Source: G963663615 sp963663615 (GTDB taxonomy: Bacteria > Bacteroidota > Ignavibacteria > Ignavibacteriales > Melioribacteraceae). From it: a stretch of DNA of 64,000 nucleotides. A program made the position numbers and the translations under genes. Location of the stretch: NCBI GenBank assembly GCA_963663615.1, contig OY760517.1:1860001-1924000 (forward strand), read 5' to 3'. The notes beneath the pieces were generated by a model. It had not been told where the DNA came from and did no database searches. It was given only the letters and a program-made list of their open reading frames with translations. Shown one piece after another: positions 28,028-36,823 of the stretch; position 1 is the first letter of the stretch; the number at the start of each line of letters is the position of its first letter.

Positions 28028-28060
28028 GATAACAATAAAAGATTAAAGACTATTGTTATC
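28028..28060 (+). terminator. Hairpin after the 26998-28023 gene
   Basis: GATAACAATA (28028-28037) and TATTGTTATC (28051-28060) form a perfect 10-bp stem with a 13-nt loop, starting 5 nt after the stop. Only a loose T-rich stretch follows, so it could be a weak terminator or an mRNA-protecting 3' stem. Confidence 0.5.
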
Positions 28061-28194
28061 TTGTATGTAAAAATTACTTTTGTTTTTCAATCATATAAAA
28101 ATATTTTTACAAATATATCTCTTTTTGCAATATTGTAGTTGAAGTTAGATATACATTATCATAAATTTAACAATTGTATTAAAAAAATAAGGTA

Positions 28195-28225
28195 TTGACT
28201 TTATTTTTCTAAATACTTAATGTTG
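28195..28225 (+). promoter_or_regulatory. Predicted exbB promoter (Bacteroidota-type)
   Basis: TTGACT at 28195-28200 and TAATGTTG at 28218-28225, with 20 nt between TTG and TA, match TTG/TAnnTTTG with one mismatch. It lies 69 nt before the exbB start, in the right place for a promoter of exbB-exbD-exbD. Confidence 0.5.
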
Positions 28226-28293
28226 ATTTTGATTTTATATTGAATAATTACAGAATAGACAACTAATTAAATTAATATCGGAGGATATCTCTC

Positions 28294-28977
28294 ATGCATT
28301 TTACTGAAGTATTAGGATCTTTTTCCTACATATTAGCTCAGGCTGAAGAGACAGGATTTTTAACTTATTTGCAAGAAAAATTTGTTGCAGGTGGCGGTTT
28401 CATGTGGCCAATCCTTGCTTGTTTAGTATTAGGTCTTGCATTTTCATTTGAAAGACTATGGACTTTAACTCGTGCAAGCATGAACACAAAAAAATTCATT
28501 GTTCAGGTTAAAACTGCACTTGATGAAGGTGGTGTTAAACAGGCAATGGAACTTTGCGAAAACACAAGAGGTGCTATTGCATCTGTATTCCACGCTGGTC
28601 TTTTAAGAGCTGACGAAGGTGTTGAAGCAGCTGAAAAAGCTATCATGGCTTATGGTGCTATCGAAATGGGCTTCCTTGAAAGAGGTCTTATCTGGATTTC
28701 TACTTTCATTACTATTGCTCCGATGCTTGGTTTTACCGGTACTGTACAGGGTATGATTGAAGCTTTTGATGCGATTGCTGAAGCTGCACAGATTTCACCA
28801 GGAGTTGTTGCTAGTGGTATCTCTGTTGCACTACTAACAACATTATTTGGTCTTGTTGCTGCTATTATTCTTCAGGTATTCTATAACTATTTCGTTTCAA
28901 GAATTGATAAACTTGTTGCTGATATGGAAGAAAGTTCAATTGAACTTATAGATACACTATACCAGATGAAGAAATAA
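28294..28977 (+). CDS. exbB: MotA/TolQ/ExbB-family proton channel
   Basis: A 227-residue inner-membrane protein with three transmembrane segments; the conserved part is ERGLIWISTFITIAPMLGFTGTVQGMI and GISVALLTTLFGLVAAIILQVFYNY, the family signature around the proton path. It forms the pentamer around two ExbD helices in a proton-driven motor. A GGAGGA box lies 9 nt before the ATG. It is followed by two exbD genes, 27 and 12 nt apart. No TonB or TolA gene is next to it. Confidence 0.92.
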   Translation: MHFTEVLGSFSYILAQAEETGFLTYLQEKFVAGGGFMWPILACLVLGLAFSFERLWTLTRASMNTKKFIVQVKTALDEGGVKQAMELCENTRGAIASVFHAGLLRADEGVEAAEKAIMAYGAIEMGFLERGLIWISTFITIAPMLGFTGTVQGMIEAFDAIAEAAQISPGVVASGISVALLTTLFGLVAAIILQVFYNYFVSRIDKLVADMEESSIELIDTLYQMKK

Positions 28978-29004
28978 TAATATCAATAAGCGAGAAGATT
29001 TAAA

Positions 29005-29553
29005 ATGATTAAAATTAAAAAAAGCAATAATAAAGGTGCTGAAATACCTACAGGCTCAATGTCTGATATTGCTTTCTTGCTTTTGCTTTTCTTCCTTGTA
29101 TCTACTGTAATTGATGTTGATACTGGTCTTGGTATAGCTTTACCGCCTTACCAGGAAGATGTTTCTAACGTTGCTCCTATTAGCAAGGAAAGAATGGCAG
29201 CAATTTTGGTAAATGAAAACGGTGATGTATTGTTAAACAAGAAGGTGATTGCTATTCCGCAGATCAGTGAAAACCTGGTTGAAAGAATTAGAGAAAAAAT
29301 CAATCTTCCTGGTAACAAGAAATTAGTGGTTTCAATCAAAGTTGACAGGAAAACAAATTACAATCTGTACATTCAGACACTTGACCAGGTTAAAGCTGCT
29401 TACCATCAGGTACGTGAAGAATACGCTCACTCTGTACTTGGATTAAAAGACTTTAACCATCAGGAAATTGATAATCTTGATCCTGAAACAAAAAAGAAAA
29501 TAAAAGATGCTGTTCCGCTAAATATCTCAATAGCTGAACCAGAAAAATTATAA
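29005..29553 (+). CDS. exbD: ExbD/TolR-family protein (first copy)
   Basis: A 182-residue single-pass protein: short cytoplasmic start, one transmembrane helix SDIAFLLLLFFLVSTVI carrying the essential proton-binding Asp (D23), and a periplasmic domain. The periplasmic part is longer than in the second copy and ends in a charged tail. It works with ExbB and the second ExbD. Two different ExbD copies in tandem are common in the Bacteroidota lineage and suggest a heterodimer in the ExbB pore; that is an inference. Confidence 0.9.
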   Translation: MIKIKKSNNKGAEIPTGSMSDIAFLLLLFFLVSTVIDVDTGLGIALPPYQEDVSNVAPISKERMAAILVNENGDVLLNKKVIAIPQISENLVERIREKINLPGNKKLVVSIKVDRKTNYNLYIQTLDQVKAAYHQVREEYAHSVLGLKDFNHQEIDNLDPETKKKIKDAVPLNISIAEPEKL

Positions 29554-29565
29554 GCAGAGGTAATA

Positions 29566-29976
29566 ATGAAATTTGAAAAAAAACGAGCTAAAACGGGATC
29601 GGAGATACCAACATCTTCAATTACCGATATCGTATTTATGCTTCTTCTTTTCTTCATGGTTTCTACCACGTTGAGAGAAGTGGATGTGCTTGTTCAATAT
29701 ACATTACCTGAAGCCGATGCTATTGAAAAAATCGAAAATAAAAGGTTGATTTCTTATATCTGGGTTGGTAAAAAAGAAGATATTCAGTTGAATGACAACT
29801 TAATCGAACTTTCTGAAGTTCGTAAACTCATGTATGAAAAGCGTAAAGAACTACCTAACGTTATTGTTTCTTTGCGTGTTGATAAAAACTCAAGCATGGG
29901 TATTGTAACAGACATTCAACAGGAACTTCGTAAAGCCGATGCTCTACGAATCAACTATTCGGCCAGGTTAAAATAA
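29566..29976 (+). CDS. exbD: ExbD/TolR-family protein (second copy)
   Basis: A 136-residue ExbD with the same layout: SEIPTSSITDIVFMLLLFFMV, with the proton-binding Asp kept in the membrane helix, and a compact periplasmic domain with VIVSLRVDKNSSMGIV. It is only distantly similar to the first copy outside the membrane helix. It ends the exbB-exbD-exbD unit; a strong terminator begins 24 nt after its stop. Confidence 0.9.
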   Translation: MKFEKKRAKTGSEIPTSSITDIVFMLLLFFMVSTTLREVDVLVQYTLPEADAIEKIENKRLISYIWVGKKEDIQLNDNLIELSEVRKLMYEKRKELPNVIVSLRVDKNSSMGIVTDIQQELRKADALRINYSARLK

Positions 29977-30000
29977 CAAGCCAAATATAGTTTTATTTCC

Positions 30001-30036
30001 GGCAGGTTGTATTTGTTTGCGACCTGCCTTTTTTTT
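30001..30036 (+). terminator. Strong intrinsic terminator directly before the yqeY ribosome binding site
   Basis: GGCAGGT (30001-30007), 14-nt loop, ACCTGCC (30022-30028) and eight T's (30029-30036): a textbook intrinsic terminator for the exbD operon. The last T touches GGAGG (30037-30041), the yqeY ribosome binding site. No TAnnTTTG promoter was found between the stem and the start codon, so yqeY may be transcribed by readthrough or by a promoter inside the terminator. Confidence 0.88.
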
Positions 30037-30051
30037 GGAGGTAAACAAAAT

Positions 30052-30498
30052 ATGACATTAAAAGAAAAAATTAATAACGATCTTAAAGCTGCCATGAAAT
30101 CTGGTGATAAAATCAGATTAAGCACTGTTAGATCTATAAGAGCACTTATTCTTGAGTTTGAAAAAAGTGGTTCCGGTAAGGAATTGAATTCTGACGAAGA
30201 AATTAAAATGTTAACTTCTGCTGCAAAAAAACGTCAAGAGGCTTTTGAACAGTATGATAATGCTGGCAGAAAAGAATTAGCTGATCAGGAAAAAACTGAA
30301 TTGGAAATTATTAAAGAGTATTTGCCAAAACAGTTATCTGAGGAAGAAATATTAGCTGAAGTTACAAAAATAGCTGATGATGTTGCTGCAAAAACAAAAG
30401 CTGATTTTCCAAAACTTATGCCTCTGGCAATTAAAGCTTTGAAAGGAAAAGCAGACGGTAAAGCTGTTAAATTAGCTGTAGAAAAAGTATTGAGTTAA
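30052..30498 (+). CDS. yqeY: GatB/YqeY-domain protein
   Basis: A 148-residue, highly charged helical protein made of the YqeY domain, also found as the tail of GatB (VRSIRALILEFEKSGSGKEL, IIKEYLPKQLSEEEI, ALKGKADGKAVKLAVEKVL). It probably binds tRNA or an amidotransferase-like complex, but its role is not settled. ATG 30052 is chosen because GGAGG lies 10 nt upstream; an in-frame upstream codon at 30007 would lie in the terminator. It is followed by cvpA and mutS2 with 2-nt and 1-base-overlap spacing. Confidence 0.9.
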   Translation: MTLKEKINNDLKAAMKSGDKIRLSTVRSIRALILEFEKSGSGKELNSDEEIKMLTSAAKKRQEAFEQYDNAGRKELADQEKTELEIIKEYLPKQLSEEEILAEVTKIADDVAAKTKADFPKLMPLAIKALKGKADGKAVKLAVEKVLS

Positions 30499-30500
30499 AA

Positions 30501-31052
30501 TTGAATTATCTTGATTACTTCATTTTTGTTATAGTTGCAATTGGTTTTATATTAGGTGCCAAGGATGGTTTTGTAAGAAAGATCATTGGTGTGGTTGGTC
30601 TTATTCTTGCAATTTTCATTTCTTTCTATTTCGCTGGTACTCTTGGTGCTGTTGTAAACCAACATTTGATTGATGATATATATCTCTCTGAAATTGTTGC
30701 TGGCTTGGGGATATTTATCATTTCTATTATTATAGTATCTGTACTGAAACGTGTTATACATCCACTTGATAAGGTTAATAAATTTGTTAACCAGATATTA
30801 GGTGGTATTGCCGGCAGTGTACAAATGCTATTTTTTTTGGGAATATTGTTTTTTGTTACCAACATTTTTAGTTTTCCATCAAATAGTGACCGTACTGAGT
30901 CATTATTATACAGAGGCGTTTACAGGTTAATTCCTTCAACTATATCTTTTATCTTTGGTGAGGATTTTAAAGCCAAAGAGTATTTTGAAGAGAAAATTGA
31001 AAGACATAACCTTGAAGAAGATATACTGGATTCTGATAGTTTAGAGGAATAA
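30501..31052 (+). CDS. cvpA: CvpA-family membrane protein
   Basis: A 183-residue protein with four hydrophobic segments, starting LDYFIFVIVAIGFILGAKDG and then KIIGVVGLILAIFISFYFA, the pattern of CvpA (a colicin V/purine-locus membrane protein of unclear role). It starts with TTG 30501, 2 nt after yqeY, without a strong ribosome binding site, so it is probably coupled to yqeY. The stop overlaps the mutS2 ATG by one base. A cvpA-mutS2 pair also occurs in Bacillus, so the link is old. Confidence 0.82.
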   Translation: MNYLDYFIFVIVAIGFILGAKDGFVRKIIGVVGLILAIFISFYFAGTLGAVVNQHLIDDIYLSEIVAGLGIFIISIIIVSVLKRVIHPLDKVNKFVNQILGGIAGSVQMLFFLGILFFVTNIFSFPSNSDRTESLLYRGVYRLIPSTISFIFGEDFKAKEYFEEKIERHNLEEDILDSDSLEE

Positions 31053-33406
31053 TGATTACTGAAAAGATACTTAATCAGCTTGAATATTTCAAAGTATTGG
31101 AATATATAAGGCGTTATGCTCAAACAGATAATGGTAAGGATAATATTGACAACCTTCGTCCTTTTAACTCAATACAGCAAATTTTAATAAATGGCGAGTT
31201 TGTTAACGAAGCTAAAGATATTCTTATTTCTAATGACTTACCTCCTATTGATTACATCCCTGATCTTAATACTGTATTATCGAGAAGTAATATTGAAGGT
31301 ACAATTTTACAGCAGGATGCAATTCTTGAAATTCTAAGACTGGCAGTTATCTCAAGAAAAGTAAACAATTTCTTTAAATCACTGGAAAAAGCACATCCAT
31401 TAATTGATGAAGTGATTGATAAACTTTATATTGACAGATATATTGAGTACAACATAAACTCAGTATTTACTGAATCAGGAGATATCAAGGATAATGCTAG
31501 TGCAAAACTAGGCGAAATTAGAAAAGAAATTAGAGAAAAAGAGCATCACTTACGCAAAACTGTTGGTAAAATATTAAAACAGTATAGCTCTGATGCGATT
31601 GTTCAGGATGAATATATAACTCAAAGAGATGGTAGAACTGTACTCCCTGTTAAAGCAAACTACAAACGCCAGGTTAAAGGATTAATTCATTCTGAATCAG
31701 CAACAGGACAGACAGTTTATATTGAACCGGAAGAAACTCTTGAACTTAACAATGAGATTATATCTCTCAATTTTGCCGAGAAAAGAGAAATTGAAAGAAT
31801 TCTTAAAAAGTTAACTAAGAAAATTGGCGAAATTAGTTATGAGTTAAAAATATCACTTGGCATTATTGCCGAGGTTGATACTTATTTTGCAATTGCCAAG
31901 TATAGCATTGAAATCATGGGGGCTTTCCCACAGTTTGATGAAACCAGGAAATTTGAGATTATAGATGGAAGACATCCTATTCTGATAAAAAAACTTGGAA
32001 GAGAAAAAACTGTACCCCTAAATATTAAATTTAGCAAGAATAATCTTATCCTGATTACTGGTCCTAATGCAGGGGGTAAGACTGTTGTGCTAAAATCCGC
32101 CGGACTCCTTTCAGCTCTTGTATTATCCGGAATTCATGTGCCAGTTAATCCTGATTCCAACTTCAGGTTTTTTGATTCAATTTTAGTTGATATTGGCGAT
32201 CAGCAATCAATTGAGGAAGATTTGAGTACGTTTAGCTCACACCTCTCAAATATGAAGAACATTGTTGATGGTGTTGATGAGAATTCACTGGTGCTGCTTG
32301 ATGAAATAGGTACTGGTACTGATCCGGCAGAAGGTTCGGCATTAGCTACTTCAGTATTGATAACTCTCCAAAAATCTGGTGCTATTGTCTTGGCAACTAC
32401 TCATCATGGTAGTCTTAAACTTGCAGCTAATAATCTTAATGGATTTGAAAATGCTTCAATGGAGTTTGATAACGAAAACCTAATGCCAACTTATAAATTC
32501 AGACAAGGAACACCAGGTTCCAGTTATGCTTTCGAGGTAGCTGAAAGAATTGGACTAGATAAAAAAATATTAGATTTGGCAAATCAATACCTTGACCCTA
32601 ATAAATCTAAAATTGAGAATTTCCTGAGCGATCTCGAAAAAAAATCTGCTGACTTAAAAGTTAAACTTGATAAGCTCGAAATTGAAAACACCAGACTAAA
32701 GGGTTTAACAAATCTTTATGAGAAGAAAGTTGAAAAGCTAGAAAAACAAAAAAAAGAGATTCTGGAAAAGACAAAAAACGAGGCTGAAAATTACTTAAGC
32801 GATGTTAACAAAACAGTTGAAGCAGCTATAAAAAACATAAAAGAATCTAACGCTTCAAAGGAGGTAATTAAGGCTGAAAAACAAAACATTGAAAATCTTA
32901 AACAGAAAACAAAAAAGATAGTCCCAAAAAAAATAGAGTTGAAATCTACAAATGATAAACCTTTTGCCAATGGTGACTATGTTAAATTAAAAGATACTAC
33001 CACTTATGGAACTATTGAGGGTGTAAACGAGGTTAAAAAGACGGCAACTCTTATTGCCGGTGTAATGAAGATGCAGGTAAAACTTGTTAATATTGAGCAT
33101 GCTAAAAAACAAAAGCAGGATAACAAACCTGAAAACAATGTTTATTATGCAACTTCGCAATTAGACAGTTACCGTCTTGATATTCGTGGTAAGAGACCTG
33201 AAGAAATAGACTTCACTCTGATTAAATTTCTGGACAACGCTTACTCTTCAGGTGTATCAAAAGTAGAAGTGCTACATGGCAAAGGGACTGGGGTTCTAAA
33301 AAAAACAGTTCATGATATACTAAAAGCTCATGAACATGTAACTAACTACTATTTTGAAAAAATCGAATTTGGCGGTGACGGCGTAACTATTGTTGAATTA
33401 ATGTAG
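31052..33406 (+). CDS. mutS2: MutS2 ATPase / endonuclease
   Basis: A 784-residue MutS homologue that lacks the mismatch-recognition domain; it acts on recombination intermediates or collided ribosomes, depending on the species. The ATPase has Walker A GPNAGGKTVVLKSAG, ENSLVLLDEIGTGTDPAEGSA and the long coiled-coil linker. The C-terminal Smr domain carries LDIRGKRPEE and VLHGKGTGVLKK, the features needed for its nicking activity. It is full length. ATG overlaps the cvpA stop. Confidence 0.96.
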   Translation: MITEKILNQLEYFKVLEYIRRYAQTDNGKDNIDNLRPFNSIQQILINGEFVNEAKDILISNDLPPIDYIPDLNTVLSRSNIEGTILQQDAILEILRLAVISRKVNNFFKSLEKAHPLIDEVIDKLYIDRYIEYNINSVFTESGDIKDNASAKLGEIRKEIREKEHHLRKTVGKILKQYSSDAIVQDEYITQRDGRTVLPVKANYKRQVKGLIHSESATGQTVYIEPEETLELNNEIISLNFAEKREIERILKKLTKKIGEISYELKISLGIIAEVDTYFAIAKYSIEIMGAFPQFDETRKFEIIDGRHPILIKKLGREKTVPLNIKFSKNNLILITGPNAGGKTVVLKSAGLLSALVLSGIHVPVNPDSNFRFFDSILVDIGDQQSIEEDLSTFSSHLSNMKNIVDGVDENSLVLLDEIGTGTDPAEGSALATSVLITLQKSGAIVLATTHHGSLKLAANNLNGFENASMEFDNENLMPTYKFRQGTPGSSYAFEVAERIGLDKKILDLANQYLDPNKSKIENFLSDLEKKSADLKVKLDKLEIENTRLKGLTNLYEKKVEKLEKQKKEILEKTKNEAENYLSDVNKTVEAAIKNIKESNASKEVIKAEKQNIENLKQKTKKIVPKKIELKSTNDKPFANGDYVKLKDTTTYGTIEGVNEVKKTATLIAGVMKMQVKLVNIEHAKKQKQDNKPENNVYYATSQLDSYRLDIRGKRPEEIDFTLIKFLDNAYSSGVSKVEVLHGKGTGVLKKTVHDILKAHEHVTNYYFEKIEFGGDGVTIVELM

Positions 33407-33412
33407 CCGTTT

Positions 33413-34900
33413 ATGATCAAAAAAATACTGATTGTTAATCGTGGTGAAATAGCAGTTAGAATTATAAAAGCTTGTCGCGAAATGAAAATTCTTTCTGCTG
33501 TTGTTTATTCTGACGCAGATATTAACTCTTTACATGTTAGAGCTGCTGACGAAGCCTATAATATCGGTTCTGCACCCGCTGCCGAATCTTACCTTAATAC
33601 TAAAAAAATAATTGAACTTGCCAGAGAGATTGATGCAGATGCAATACATCCGGGTTACGGATTTTTATCTGAAAATGCATCTTTTATTCAAACTGTGGAA
33701 GAAGCAGGAATAATTTTTATTGGCCCTGATTCAGCATCTGTTTTGATGATGGGTAGTAAAACTCGTGCAAGGTCTTTAATGAAAGCCAACAATGTTCCCA
33801 TTGTTCCCGGCACAACCGATCCTGTAAACAATGTAGAGGATGCTATAACAATAGCAAATGATATTGGTTATCCTGTTATGATAAAAGCATCTGCAGGGGG
33901 TGGTGGAAAGGGTATGCGCAAGGCATATAACGACAATGAACTTGTTGATGGTTTTAACAGAAGTACTAGTGAAGCATTGAAATCTTTTGGTGATGGGGCT
34001 GTGTACCTAGAAAAGTTTATTGAAAACCCCAAACATATTGAAGTACAAGTACTGGCGGATAGATACGGAAATTATGTGCATTTGTTTGAACGTGAGTGTT
34101 CAATTCAAAGACGACACCAAAAAGTGCTGGAAGAAGCTCCATCAGCTGTTGTTTCATTAGAGTTGAGAGAACAGATATGCACTGCCGGTGTAAATGCTGC
34201 AAAAGCATGTAATTATGTTAATGCCGGCACTATAGAATTTCTTCTGGACAGTAACAACGATTTCTATTTTCTTGAAATGAATACTCGTTTGCAAGTTGAG
34301 CATCCTGTTACTGAAATGATAACAGGAGTTGATTTGGTTAAGGAGCAAATCAAAATTGCAAATGGCGAAAAACTTTCATTTTCTCAAGATGATTTAACAA
34401 TAAAAGGACATGCTATTGAGGCAAGAGTTTATGCTGAAGATGTAGATAATAATTTTGCTCCCTCTATTGGTAAAATAATTCATCACAGATTACCATCAGG
34501 TGCTGGTGTAAGAATTGACAGAGGTATTGATTTAATGAGTGATGTTACTGTTTACTACGATCCTATGCTGGCAAAGGTTATTGCATGGGGTAGTAACAGA
34601 AATGAAGCTATTGCAAGATTGAAAAGGAGTCTGAGCGAATATCAGATTGCCGGCGTATTAACTAACATTCATTTCCTAAGATGGATACTATCTCATAAGG
34701 TATTTATATCTGGGGAATTTAGTATCAATTTTATTGAAGAATATTTTTCTCCTTTAGTGCCTGATAAATGGAGACTTGAAGAATCTGACCTTCACGAAGA
34801 AATAGCAAGTATTCTTGGTGCTTTACTTAAACATGAAGAAAACAAACTACAATCACGACCCATTAAGTGCAGTTTGTCTAATAAATGGAATGAGAAATAG
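33413..34900 (+). CDS. accC: Biotin carboxylase subunit
   Basis: ATP-grasp enzyme that carboxylates biotin. Motifs: IANRGEIA-like ILIVNRGEIAVRII, HPGYGFLSENA, the Gly-rich loop KASAGGGGKGMRKAY, EMNTRLQVEHPVTE and DPMLAKVIAWG. The biotin carboxylase fold ends near residue 450; a 45-residue tail (IASILGALLKHEENKLQSRP) resembles the start of the linker found in single-chain propionyl-CoA carboxylase alpha subunits. The biotin carrier follows 1 nt later in another frame. No carboxyltransferase is in the window, so acetyl- versus propionyl-CoA use is open. Confidence 0.9.
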   Translation: MIKKILIVNRGEIAVRIIKACREMKILSAVVYSDADINSLHVRAADEAYNIGSAPAAESYLNTKKIIELAREIDADAIHPGYGFLSENASFIQTVEEAGIIFIGPDSASVLMMGSKTRARSLMKANNVPIVPGTTDPVNNVEDAITIANDIGYPVMIKASAGGGGKGMRKAYNDNELVDGFNRSTSEALKSFGDGAVYLEKFIENPKHIEVQVLADRYGNYVHLFERECSIQRRHQKVLEEAPSAVVSLELREQICTAGVNAAKACNYVNAGTIEFLLDSNNDFYFLEMNTRLQVEHPVTEMITGVDLVKEQIKIANGEKLSFSQDDLTIKGHAIEARVYAEDVDNNFAPSIGKIIHHRLPSGAGVRIDRGIDLMSDVTVYYDPMLAKVIAWGSNRNEAIARLKRSLSEYQIAGVLTNIHFLRWILSHKVFISGEFSINFIEEYFSPLVPDKWRLEESDLHEEIASILGALLKHEENKLQSRPIKCSLSNKWNEK

Positions 34901-34901
34901 A

Positions 34902-35399
34902 ATGAATGATTTTGTTGTTACACTTCTTGATAAAAAAAGAAATATTAAAGTAAATGATGATATCGTAACTGTTAATGATAAAAGTTACGATATAAAGCTT
35001 TCAAAGATTAATAATCATTGCTATTTATTAAAGGTAGGTAATCAGGTTTTTGACATAACAACCACAAAAATTAATAATGAACGTTATGGGTTTTTATTAA
35101 ATGGGCATTATTATGAAGCTGATGTACGCACAAAACTCCGTGAAAAAGCTATTGAATACTTAAAGAATAAAAAATCTCTTTCACACCATGATGAGGTTAA
35201 GGCACCGATGCCAGGTTTGGTATTAAAACTTATGCGAAAGGCTGGTGATAAAATTAATCAGGGTGATTCAATTGCGGTTTTGGAAGCGATGAAAATGGAA
35301 AATGATTTGCGAGCTCCAACAACTGGAATAATTAAAGAAATACATGTATCTGAAGGTGCTTCGGTTGAGAAAGGGACGCTTCTTTTTACAATTGAATAA
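34902..35399 (+). CDS. Biotin carboxyl carrier protein
   Basis: A 165-residue protein. The first 80 residues are a beta-rich linker, like the region between biotin carboxylase and biotin domain in acyl-CoA carboxylase alpha chains; the last 75 form the biotinyl domain with APMPGLVLKLMRKAGDKI and the biotinylation site EAMKMEN (Lys131). ATG 34902 is used, 1 nt after the accC stop; two further in-frame ATGs lie upstream inside accC. Together with accC it looks like an alpha subunit split into two chains. Confidence 0.85.
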   Translation: MNDFVVTLLDKKRNIKVNDDIVTVNDKSYDIKLSKINNHCYLLKVGNQVFDITTTKINNERYGFLLNGHYYEADVRTKLREKAIEYLKNKKSLSHHDEVKAPMPGLVLKLMRKAGDKINQGDSIAVLEAMKMENDLRAPTTGIIKEIHVSEGASVEKGTLLFTIE

Positions 35400-35489
35400 A
35401 AAACGACCTCGTAAACTATTTGATATTATATAATTATCTTCCCCATTCAATAATAATCGAATAATAAAATGAGATGTTTACCTCAAATG

Positions 35490-35522
35490 TTTGTTTTTTG
35501 AGTTATGAAATTATTATATTCG
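35490..35522 (+). promoter_or_regulatory. Predicted promoter of the FadL-like gene
   Basis: TTTG 35490-35493, 21 nt, TATATTCG 35515-35522: a match to TTTG/TAnnTTTG with one mismatch. Start of transcription would be near 35528, just before the GGAGG at 35543. This also argues against the longer ORF start at 35474, which would lie upstream of the promoter. Confidence 0.45.
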
Positions 35523-35554
35523 TGCATTCCTTTTTAAATAGTGGAGGTTATGTG

Positions 35555-36805
35555 TTGAATTATATTCGATCCTTTATTTTTATACTAATTTTTAGTGGAT
35601 CAATATTAGCGAGTGGGTTCCAAATAAATGAAATGAGCGCTCGTGCAATGTCAATGGGTGGTGCTTTTACAGGTTTAGCAACCGATGCATCAGCCGTTTA
35701 TTTTAACCCTGGTGCAATTACTCATCTTGAAGGCACTCAGGTTATGGCTGGTTTTACCTATATAAAACCAAATGCTTCATTCAGGGGGGTTACTCCAGAT
35801 GTTACTGAATACAAACTGAATGAACAATTCTTTAATCCAATCAATTTTTATATCACAAAAAAATTAACTAAAAAACTTTCGGTTGGTTTTGGTGTTAACA
35901 ATCCATTTGGTCTGGGCACAGTTTGGGATGACGACTGGGTTGGTAACAAATTAGCTGTTGATACCGAAATAACAACATTCTTCTTCAATCCAGTTGTTGC
36001 ATATCAGTTAACTGATTGTGTTTCTGTTGGTCTTGGCTTTACGTTTGCTTACGGCGATGTTTTTATAAACCGTAAAGTTGCTATTGCACCTTTTGAAGGT
36101 GAGGGTGAAGTTACTCTTAAAGGTGATGGTTATGGATATGGTTATCTTGCTGCTATTTACCTAAAACCAAGCAAGTATTTTAGCCTTGGTGTTTCATTCC
36201 GTTCAGAAGTAGAATTTGATTTTAAAGGTGATGGCACTACTGAACAACCAAGTCAGCTCGCCGGTATTCTACCAAACGGCAAAATATCTGCTCCTTTAAC
36301 AACTCCGATGAACCTTACCGTTGGTATAGCTCTACATCCAATGGAAAAACTAACTGTTACTGCTGATTTTCAGTATGTGGGCTGGTCAAGTTACGACAAA
36401 CTCGAAGTAACTTATGAAGAATTTACTAATCCTTCAACTGGACAGAATTATGTTTCTTCGTCAAAAAGAAAATATGAAAACTCAAATATTATTCGTGGTG
36501 GTGCTGAGTATAATTTGACAGAAAAGTTTGACTTGAGATGTGGCATTTTATATGATAATAATCCTGTTAAAGATAAATATGTTGAACCAACTCTTCCGGA
36601 TGCAAATCGTCTTGGTTTAAATGTGGGTTTGGGATATAAACTTACAGAAAGTCTGGCATTTGATGTTGCATATTTATATTTGAGATTTGATGAAAGAGAA
36701 ATTAAGGAATCGCATAATCATTATGCTGCCGGAAACTCTCCATTCCTTGGTACTTATAATTCACATGCTCATTTGGTTGGTTTAAACTTTTCATACAAGT
36801 TTTAA
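35555..36805 (+). CDS. OmpP1/FadL-family outer-membrane transporter
   Basis: A 416-residue beta-barrel protein with signal peptide (IRSFIFILIFSGSILASG) and the family's N-terminal pattern NEMSARAMSMGGAFTGLATDASAVYFNPG. FadL proteins move long-chain fatty acids or other hydrophobic molecules across the outer membrane. The start TTG 35555 (GTG 35552 is also possible) is chosen from GGAGG 35543-35547 and the signal peptide that follows. The next gene, 18 nt downstream, codes for a lipase-like lipoprotein. Confidence 0.88.
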   Translation: MNYIRSFIFILIFSGSILASGFQINEMSARAMSMGGAFTGLATDASAVYFNPGAITHLEGTQVMAGFTYIKPNASFRGVTPDVTEYKLNEQFFNPINFYITKKLTKKLSVGFGVNNPFGLGTVWDDDWVGNKLAVDTEITTFFFNPVVAYQLTDCVSVGLGFTFAYGDVFINRKVAIAPFEGEGEVTLKGDGYGYGYLAAIYLKPSKYFSLGVSFRSEVEFDFKGDGTTEQPSQLAGILPNGKISAPLTTPMNLTVGIALHPMEKLTVTADFQYVGWSSYDKLEVTYEEFTNPSTGQNYVSSSKRKYENSNIIRGGAEYNLTEKFDLRCGILYDNNPVKDKYVEPTLPDANRLGLNVGLGYKLTESLAFDVAYLYLRFDEREIKESHNHYAAGNSPFLGTYNSHAHLVGLNFSYKF

Positions 36806-36823
36806 GATTAGAGGAGAAAAATA

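Noticed and set aside
34815..34901. Upstream in-frame extension of the biotin carrier overlapping accC
   Set aside because: It is a shadow of accC in another frame; residues there are not like any linker. ATG 34902 directly after the stop is preferred.
35474..35554. Longer N terminus for the FadL-like protein starting at ATG 35474
   Set aside because: It would start upstream of the predicted promoter, and a GGAGG followed by TTG 35555 with a proper signal peptide fits much better.
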